Assembly (NCBI GenBank): GCA_037176705.1
Contig: CM073886.1
Location: 1 to 64,000, forward strand
Length of the DNA: 64,000 bases
Direction: 5' to 3'
Source of the DNA: Molossus alvarezi
Lineage: Eukaryota; Chordata; Mammalia; Chiroptera; Molossidae
Part shown: in pieces, positions 55,701-64,000 of the stretch
How the letters are laid out: each line of letters begins with the position of its first letter
How positions within the stretch are numbered: the first letter of the stretch is position 1
The notes under the pieces: model-generated
Databases searched by the model: none
Told to the model about the DNA's origin: nothing
Seen by the model: only the letters and a program-made list of their open reading frames with translations
Program-made: the position numbers and the translations under genes

Positions 55701-58700
55701 GCTCTGTGCTCCTCTCTCAGACCCATGGCCCCTCTTCTCTGTGCTCCTCTCAGACTTATGGTCTCCCCTGCTCTGTGCTCCTCTCTCAGACCCATGGTCT
55801 ACCCTGCTCTGTGCTCCTCTCTCTGACCCATGGTATCCCCTGCTCGGTGCTCCTCACTCAGACCCATGGTCTCCCCTACTCTGTGCTCCTCTCTGAGACC
55901 CATAGAATACTCTTCTCTATGCCCTTCTCAGAACCATGGTGTCCCAGCTCTGTGCTCCTCTCTCAGACCCATGGTCTCCCCTGCTCTGTGCCCCTCTCTC
56001 AGACCCATGGTCTCTCTTCTCTGTGCTCCTCTCTCAGACACATGGTCTCCCCAGTTCTGTGCTCCTCTCTCAGACCCATGGTCTCTCTTCTCTGTGCTCC
56101 TCTCTCAGACCCATGGTCTCCCCTGCTCTGTGCTCCTCTCTCAGACCCTTGGACTCCCCTGCTCTGTGATCCTCTCTGAGACCCATAGACTCCTCTTCTC
56201 TGTGCCCCTCTCAGACCCATGGTTTCCCCAGCTCTGTGCTCCTCTCTCAGACCCATGGACTCCCGTGCTCTGTGCCCCTCTCTCAGACCCATGGTCTCTC
56301 TTCTCTGTGCTCCTCTCTCAGACACATGGTCTTCCCAGTTCTGTGCTCCTCTCTCAGACCCATGGTCTCCCCTGCTCTGTGCTCCTCTCTGAGACCCATA
56401 GACTCCCCTTCTCTGTGCCCCTCTCATACCCATGGTCTCCCTTGCTCTTTGCTCCTCTGTCAGACCCATGGTCTCCCCTGCACTTTGCTCTTCTCTCAGA
56501 CCCATGGCCTCCCCTACTCTGTGCTCCTCTCTCACACCCATGATCTCCTCTTCTCTGTGCTCCATTCAGACCCATGGTCTCCACTGCTCTGTGCTCCTCT
56601 CTCAGACCCATAGACTCCTCTTCTCTGTGCCCCTCTCAGACCCATCGTCTCGCCAGCTCTGTGCTCCTCTCTCAGACCCATGGTCTCCCCTCTTTTGTGC
56701 TCCTCTCAGACCCATGGCCTCCCCTGCTCTTTGCAAGTCTCTCAGACACTTGGTCTCCTCTTCTCTGGGCTCCTCTCTCAGCACATGGTCTCCCCTGCTC
56801 TGTGCTCCTTTCTCAGACCCATGGTCTCCCCAGCTCTGTGCTCCTCTCTCAGACCCATGGTCCCCTCTTCTCTGTGATCCACTCTGAGACCCATGGTCTC
56901 CACTGCTGTGAGCTCCACTCTCAGAACCATGGTCTCCCCTGCTCTGTGCTCCTCTCTCAGACCCATGGTCTCCCCTGCTCTTTGCTCTTCTCTCAGACAC
57001 ATGGTCTCCCCTGCTCGGTACTTTTTTCTCAGAGCCATGGTCTCCTCTTCTCTGTTTTCCTTTCTCAGACCCACGGTCTCCCCTTGTCTGTGCTCCTCTC
57101 TCAGACCCATGGTCTCCCCTGCTCTGTTCTCCTCTCTCAGACCCATGGTCTCCCCTGCTCTGTGCCCTTCTCAGACCCATGGTTTCCCCATCTATGTGTT
57201 CCGCCCTCAGACACATGGTCGCTTCTTCTCTGTGCCTCTCTCTCAGACCCATGGTCTCCCCTACTCTGTCCACCTCTCTCAGACCCATTGTCTCCCTGGT
57301 CTGTGCTCCTCTGTCTGAACTTGGTCTCCCCTGCTCTGTGCTCCTGCCTCAGACACATGGTCTCCTCTTCTCTGTGCCTCTCTCTTAGACCCATGTTTTC
57401 CCCTACTCTGTCCACCTCTCTCAGACCCATTGTCTCCCCTGCTCTTTGCTCCTTTCTGAGACCCATGATCACCTCTTGTATGTGCTCCATTAAGACCCAT
57501 GGTCTACCCTGTCTGTGCTCCTCTCTCAGACCTATGGTCTCCCCTTCACTGTGCACCTCTCTCAGACCCATGGTCTCTCTACTCTGTGCTGCTCTCTCGT
57601 ACCCATGGTCTCCCCAACTCTGTGCTCCTCTCTCAGACCCATGGTCTCCTCTTCTCTGTGCGCCTCTCTCAGACTTATGGTCTCCCCTGCTCTGTGCTCC
57701 TGTCTCAGACCCATGGTCTCCCCTGCTCTGTGCTCCTCTCTCAGTCCCATGGTCTCCCCTGCTCTGTGCTCCTCTCTTAGATCCATAGACACCTCTTCTG
57801 TGTTCCCCTCTCAGACCCATGGTCTTCCCAGCTCTGTGCTCCTCTCTCAGACCCATGGTCTCCCCTCTTCTGTGCTCCTCTCAGACCCATGGTCTACACT
57901 GCTCTTTGCTCTTCTATCGGACCCATGGTCTCCCCTGCTCGGTGCTCCTTCCCAAGAGCCATTGTCTCTCTTCTCTGTGCTCCTCTCTCAGACCCATGGT
58001 CTCCCCTGCTCTGTACTCCTCTCTCAGACCCATGGACTCTCTTCTCTGTGCTCCTCTCAGACCCATGGTCTCCCCTGCTCTTTGACCCTCTCTCATACAC
58101 TTGGTCTCCTCTTCTCTGGGCTCCTCTCTCAGGACATGGTCTCCCCTGTTCTGTGCTCCTTTCTCAGACCCATGGTCTCCCCAGCTCTGTGCTCCTCTCT
58201 CAGACCCATGGTCCCCTCTTCTCTGTGATCCACTCTCAGAACCATGGTCTCCCCTGCTCTGTGCTCCTCTCTCAGACCCATGGTCTCCCCTGCTCTTTGC
58301 TCTTCTCTCACACCCATGGTCTCCCCTGCTCGGTGCTTTTTTCTCAGAGCCATGGTCTCCTCTTCTCTGTTTTCCTTTCTCAGACCCACGTTCTCCCCTT
58401 GTCTGTGCTCCTCTCTCAGACCCATGGTCTCCCCTGCTCTGTGCTCCTTTCTCAGACTAATGGTCTCATCTTCCCTGTGCTCCTCTTTCAGACCCATAGA
58501 CTCCACTTCTCTGTGCCCCTCTCAGACCCCTGATTTCCCCATCTATGTGTTCCGCCCTCAGACACATGGTCACTTCTTCTCTGTGCCTCTCTCTCAGACC
58601 CATGGTCTCCCCTACTCTGTCCACCTCTCTCAGACCCATTGTCTCCCCTGCTCTTTGCTCCTCTCTCATACACATGGTCTCCTCTTCTCTGTGCCTGTCT

Positions 58701-59162
58701 CTCAGACCCATGGTTTCCCCTGCTCTTTGCTCCTCTCTCAGACCCATGGTCTCCCTGCTCTGTGCTCCTCTGTCTGAACTTGGTCTCCCCTGCTCTGTTC
58801 TCCTCCCTCAGACACATGGTCTCCTCTTCTCTGTGCCTCTCTCTCAGACCCATGGTTTCCCCTACTCTGTCCACCTCTCTCAGACCCATTGGCTCCCCTG
58901 CTCTTTGCTCCTTTCTGAGACCCATGATCACCTCTTCTCTGTGCTCCATTACAACCCATGGTCTCCACTGCTCTGTGCTCCTCTCTGAGATCCATGGTCT
59001 CCCCTGCTCTGTGCTTCTCTCTGAGACCCATGGTCTCCCCTGCTCTGTGCTCCTATCTCAGACCCAGAGACTCCTCTTCTCTGTGCCCCCTCAAACCCAG
59101 AATTTCCCCTGCTCTGTGCTCCTTTCTCAGACTAATGGTCTCATCTTCCCTGTGCTCCTCTT
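52756..59162. repeat. Minisatellite HOR copy 2 (6407 bp)
   Basis: Matches copy 1 at a constant 6407-bp offset with very few changes. I noted CTCTCAGTCCC near 48987 against CTCTCCGTCCC near 55394, and CTCTCGGACC near 49806 against CTCTCAGACC near 56213. Confidence 0.9.
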
Positions 59163-62100
59163 TCAGACCCATAGACTCCACTTCTCTGTGCCCCTCTCAG
59201 ACCCATGGTTTCCCCATCTATGTGTTCCGCCCTCAGACACATGGTCGCTTCTTCTCTGTGCCTCTCTTTCAGAACCATGGTGTCCCCTACTCTGTCCACC
59301 TCTCTCAGACCCATTGTCTCCCCTGCTCTTTGCTCCTCTCTCAGACCCATGGTCTCCCTGCTCTGTGCTCCTCTGTCTGAACTTGGTCTCCCCTGCTCTG
59401 TGCTCCTCCCTCAACACATGGTCTCCTCTTCTCTGTGCCTCTCTCTCACACCCATGGTTTCCCCTACTCTGTCCACTTCTCTCAGACCCATTGTCTCCCC
59501 TGCTCTTTGCTCCTTTCTGAGACCCATGATCACCTCTTCTCTGTGCTCCATTACGACCCATGGTCTCCCCTGCTCTGTGCTCCTATCTCAGACCCACAGA
59601 CTCCTCTTCTCTGTGCCCCCTCAAACCCAGAATTTCCCCTGCTCTGTGCTCCTCTCTCAGACCCATGGTCTCCGCTGCTCTGTGCTCCTCTCTCAGACTC
59701 ATGGTTTCCTCTTCTCTCTGCTCCTCTCTCAGAGCCATGGTCTCCCTTGCTCTGTGCTCCTCTCTCAGACCCATGCTCTCCCTTTCTCTGGGCTCCTCTG
59801 TAAGACCCATACACTCCTCTACTCTGGGCTCCTCTCTCAGACTCATGGTCTCCTCTTCTCTTTGTTCCTATCTCAGTCCCATGGTATCCCCTTTTCTGTG
59901 CTCCTATCTCAGTCCCATGGTATCCTCTTCTCTGTGCTCCTCTCTCAGACCCATGGTTTCCCATGCTCTGTGCTCCTATCTCAGACACATGGTCTCCCCT
60001 GCTCTGTGCCCCTCTCTCAGACACATGTTCTCCTCTTCTCGGGGCTCCTCTGCAAGACCCATATACTCCTCTTCTCTGGGCTCTTCTGTCACACCCATTG
60101 TTTCCTCTTCTTCTGGCTTCTCTCTCAGACCCATGGTCTCCCGTGCTCTGTGCTCTTCTCTCAGACCCATGGTCTCCTCTGCTCTGTGCTCCTCTCCCAG
60201 ACCCAATTTCTCCCCTGCTCTGTGCTCCTCTCTCAGACCCATGGTATCTTCTTCTCTGGGCCAGTCTCTCATACCCAAGGTCTCCTCTTCTCTGGGATCC
60301 TCTCTCTGACCCATGGTCTCTCCTGCTCTGTGCTCCTCTCTCAGACCCATGGTCTCCCCTTCTCTGTGTTCCTCTCTCCGTCCCATGGTCTCCCTTTCTC
60401 TGTGTTCCTCTCTCAGTCCCATGGTCTCCCCTTCTCTGTGCTCCTCTCTCAGACCCATGGTCTGCCCTGCTCTGTGCTACTCTCCAGGTCCCATGGCGTC
60501 ATCTTCTCTGTGCTCCTCTCTCTGACCCATGGTCTCCTCTTCTGTGCTCTTCTCTCAGACCCATGGTCTCCTCTGCTCTGTGCTCCTCTCCCAGACCCAA
60601 TTTCTCCCCTGCTCTGTGCTCCTCTCTCAGACCCATGGTATCTTCTTCTCTGGGCCCCTCTCTCATACCCATGGTCTCCTCTTCTCTGGGATCCTCTCTC
60701 TGACCCATGGTCTCCCCTGCTCTGTGCTCCTCTTTCAGACCCATGGTCTCCCCTGCTCTTTGCTCCTCTCTCAGACCCATGGTCTCCCCTGCTCTTTGCT
60801 CCTCTCTCAGACCCATGGTCTCCCCTACTCTGTGCTCCTCTCTCAGACCCATGATCTCCTTTTCTCTGTGCTCCTTTCAGACCCATGGTCTCCCCTGCTC
60901 TGTGCTCCTCTCTCAGACCAATGGTCTCCCCTGTTCTGTGCTCCTCTCTCCGCCCCATGGTCTCCCCTGCTCTTTGCATTTCTCTCAGAACCATGGTCTC
61001 CCTTACTCTGTGCTCCTCTCTCACACCCATGGTCTCCTTTTCTCTGGGCTCCTCTGTCAGACCCATAGACTCCTCTACTCTGGGCTCCTCTCTCAGACAC
61101 ATGGTCTCCTCTTCTCTTTGTTCCTCTCTCAGACCCATGGGCTACTGTTCTCTCTGCTCCTCTCTCAGAACCATGGTCTCCCTTCCCTGAGCTCCTCTCT
61201 CAGATCTATAGTCTCCCCTGGTTTTTGCACCTCTTTCAGACCCCTGGTCTCCCCTGTTCTGTGCTCCTCTCTCACACGCAAGATCTCCTCTTCTCAATGC
61301 TCCTCTCAGACCCATAGTCTCCCCTGATTTTCGCACCTCACTCAGACCCATGGTCTTCTTCTCTCTGGGCTCCTCTCTCAGACCTATAGTCTCCCATGCT
61401 CTGTGCTCCTCTCTCAAACCCATGGTCTCCTCTGCTCTGTGCTCCTTTCTCAGACCCATGGTCTCCCCGGCTATGTGCTCCTCTCTCAGACCAATGGTCC
61501 CCTGTTCTCTGATCCACTCTGAGACCCATGGTCTCCACTGCTCTGAGCTCCACTCTCAGACCAATGGTCTCCCCTGCTCTGTGCTCCTCTCTCAGACCCA
61601 TAGACTCCTCTTCTCTGGGCCCCTCTCAGACCCATGGTCTCCCCTGCTCTGTGCTCCTCTCAGACCCATGATCTCCCCTGCTCTGTGCTCCTCTCTCAGA
61701 GCCATGGTCTCCTCTTCTCTGGGTTCCTCTCTCAGACCCATGGTATCCCCTTCCATGTGCTCCTCTCTCAGACCCATGGTCTCCCCTAGTCTATGCTCCT
61801 CTCTCCGTCCCATCGCCTCATCTTCTCTGTGCTCCTCTCTCAGACCCATGGTCTCCCCTGTTCTGTGCTCCTCTCAGACCCATGGTCTCCACTGCTCTTT
61901 GCTCTTCTATCGGACCCATGGTATCCCCTGCTGGTGCTCCTCCCCAAGAGCCATTGTCTCTCTTCTCTGTGCTCCTCTCTCAGACCCATGGTCTCGCCTG
62001 CTCTGTACTCCTCTCTCAGACCCATGGACTTCCCTGCTCTGTGCTTCTCTCTCAGACCCATCATCTCCCCTGCTATGTGCTCCTTTTTCAGACCCATGGT

Positions 62101-64000
62101 CTCCCCTGCTCTGTGCTCCTCTCTCAGACCCATGGCCCCTCTTCTCTGTGCTCCTCTCAGACTTATGGTCTCCCCTGCTCTGTGCTCCTCTCTCAGACCC
62201 ATGGTCTACCCTGCTCTGTGCTCCTCTCTCTGACCCATGGTATCCCCTGCTCGGTGCTCCTCACTCAGACCCATGGTCTCCCCTACTCTGTGCTCCTCTC
62301 TGAGACCCATAGAATACTCTTCTCTATGCCCTTCTCAGAACCATGGTGTCCCAGCTCTGTGCTCCTCTCTCAGACCCATGGTCTCCCCTGCTCTGTGCCC
62401 CTCTCTCAGACCCATGGTCTCTCTTCTCTGTGCTCCTCTCTCAGACACATGGTCTCCCCAGTTCTGTGCTCCTCTCTCAGACCCATGGTCTCTCTTCTCT
62501 GTGCTCCTCTCTCAGACCCATGGTCTCCCCTGCTCTGTGCTCCTCTCTCAGACCCTTGGACTCCCCTGCTCTGTGATCCTCTCTGAGACCCATAGACTCC
62601 TCTTCTCTGTGCCCCTCTCAGACCCATGGTTTCCCCAGCTCTGTGCTCCTCTCTCAGACCCATGGACTCCCGTGCTCTGTGCCCCTCTCTCAGACCCATG
62701 GTCTCTCTTCTCTGTGCTCCTCTCTCAGACACATGGTCTTCCCAGTTCTGTGCTCCTCTCTCAGACCCATGGTCTCCCCTGCTCTGTGCTCCTCTCTGAG
62801 ACCCATAGACTCCCCTTCTCTGTGCCCCTCTCATACCCATGGTCTCCCTTGCTCTTTGCTCCTCTGTCAGACCCATGGTCTCCCCTGCACTTTGCTCTTC
62901 TCTCAGACCCATGGCCTCCCCTACTCTGTGCTCCTCTCTCACACCCATGATCTCCTCTTCTCTGTGCTCCATTCAGACCCATGGTCTCCACTGCTCTGTG
63001 CTCCTCTCTCAGACCCATAGACTCCTCTTCTCTGTGCCCCTCTCAGACCCATCGTCTCGCCAGCTCTGTGCTCCTCTCTCAGACCCATGGTCTCCCCTCT
63101 TTTGTGCTCCTCTCAGACCCATGGCCTCCCCTGCTCTTTGCAAGTCTCTCAGACACTTGGTCTCCTCTTCTCTGGGCTCCTCTCTCAGCACATGGTCTCC
63201 CCTGCTCTGTGCTCCTTTCTCAGACCCATGGTCTCCCCAGCTCTGTGCTCCTCTCTCAGACCCATGGTCCCCTCTTCTCTGTGATCCACTCTGAGACCCA
63301 TGGTCTCCACTGCTGTGAGCTCCACTCTCAGAACCATGGTCTCCCCTGCTCTGTGCTCCTCTCTCAGACCCATGGTCTCCCCTGCTCTTTGCTCTTCTCT
63401 CAGACACATGGTCTCCCCTGCTCGGTACTTTTTTCTCAGAGCCATGGTCTCCTCTTCTCTGTTTTCCTTTCTCAGACCCACGGTCTCCCCTTGTCTGTGC
63501 TCCTCTCTCAGACCCATGGTCTCCCCTGCTCTGTTCTCCTCTCTCAGACCCATGGTCTCCCCTGCTCTGTGCCCTTCTCAGACCCATGGTTTCCCCATCT
63601 ATGTGTTCCGCCCTCAGACACATGGTCGCTTCTTCTCTGTGCCTCTCTCTCAGACCCATGGTCTCCCCTACTCTGTCCACCTCTCTCAGACCCATTGTCT
63701 CCCTGGTCTGTGCTCCTCTGTCTGAACTTGGTCTCCCCTGCTCTGTGCTCCTGCCTCAGACACATGGTCTCCTCTTCTCTGTGCCTCTCTCTTAGACCCA
63801 TGTTTTCCCCTACTCTGTCCACCTCTCTCAGACCCATTGTCTCCCCTGCTCTTTGCTCCTTTCTGAGACCCATGATCACCTCTTGTATGTGCTCCATTAA
63901 GACCCATGGTCTACCCTGTCTGTGCTCCTCTCTCAGACCTATGGTCTCCCCTTCACTGTGCACCTCTCTCAGACCCATGGTCTCTCTACTCTGTGCTGCT
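59163..64000. repeat. Minisatellite HOR copy 3 (partial, 4838 bp)
   Basis: Continues in phase with copy 2 and shares its CTCTCCGTCCC variant (near 61801). I saw no difference from copy 2 by eye. Truncated by the window edge. Confidence 0.88.

Larger units (their letters stand above)
45330..64000. repeat. Pyrimidine-rich minisatellite, 36-bp monomer
   Basis: Tandem monomers begin GACCCATGGTCTCCCC and end GCTCCTCTCTCA, modal length 36 bp with 32-37-bp variants. The consensus monomer is 27/36 pyrimidine on the plus strand. Because 36 is a multiple of three and the consensus lacks stops in most frames, long repetitive open frames arise on both strands with 12-residue periods. These slip between frames at length-variant monomers and are not taken as genes. 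The satellite starts abruptly after the 5S array and runs off the right edge. Confidence 0.95.

Noticed and set aside
45330..64000. CRISPR-like array of short repeats
   Set aside because: There are no distinct spacers between constant repeats. Monomers abut directly, vary continuously and sit beside vertebrate 5S rDNA.

Overview
The window contains no recognisable protein-coding gene. It is two back-to-back tandem-repeat domains from a vertebrate nuclear genome, most likely a mammal. The mammalian assignment rests on the 5S rRNA sequence: it differs from human 5S rRNA (recalled, not searched) at only 6 of 121 positions. It carries GAACGCG at 21-27 and GACCGCCTGGGA near 89-100, as in mammals, where bird and reptile 5S sequences I know differ. 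The species cannot be named from this sequence alone.

Region 1 (1-45329) is a 5S rDNA array in head-to-tail units of about 591/592 bp. Each unit is a 121-bp 5S gene plus a very GC- and CpG-rich spacer of about 470 bp. I count 77 gene copies, all on the minus strand. About 70 read as identical over the 121 bp; copies 4, 5, 7, 8 and 66 have one-base deletions, copy 11 has one substitution and terminal copy 77 has six. The internal promoter (box A, intermediate element, box C) is present. The T-run that would terminate Pol III lies 9 bp beyond the mature 3' end instead of overlapping it. The homogenised sequence carries two predicted helix mismatches relative to human 5S (C5/C114 in helix I, G31/G46 in helix III), so it is an open question whether this is a working 5S locus, a species-specific variant or a homogenised non-functional array.

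Spacer haplotype code used in the copy entries, referring to the spacer to the right of each gene (upstream of it on the minus strand): tract - s2 - s3 - s4. Tract is A (C7), B (C8), B' (CCCCACCC) or C (CCCCCCGCGG) after GGGCAG. s2 is a or c in GCCCC[a/c]CCGG. s3 is G or A in GGGG[G/A]ATCCCC. s4 is G or C in CTCGG[G/C]CCCC. '-1C' and '-13T' are plus-strand bases 1 and 13 to the right of the gene's 5' end (usual plus-strand bases G and C). These markers recur in blocks of 3, 6 and 8 units, showing that multi-unit segments have been duplicated within the array.

Region 2 (45330-64000) begins immediately after the truncated upstream flank of copy 77, with no unique sequence between. It is a pyrimidine-rich minisatellite with a 36-bp monomer, organised into a 6407-bp higher-order repeat (HOR) of about 178 monomers. 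There are two complete copies and one partial copy running off the window, nearly identical to one another, preceded by about 1 kb of divergent edge repeats. Because 5S transcription runs leftward, this satellite lies upstream of the outermost 5S gene.

The first 5 kb contains many one-base indels that are almost absent afterwards; this may be sequence quality, not biology.
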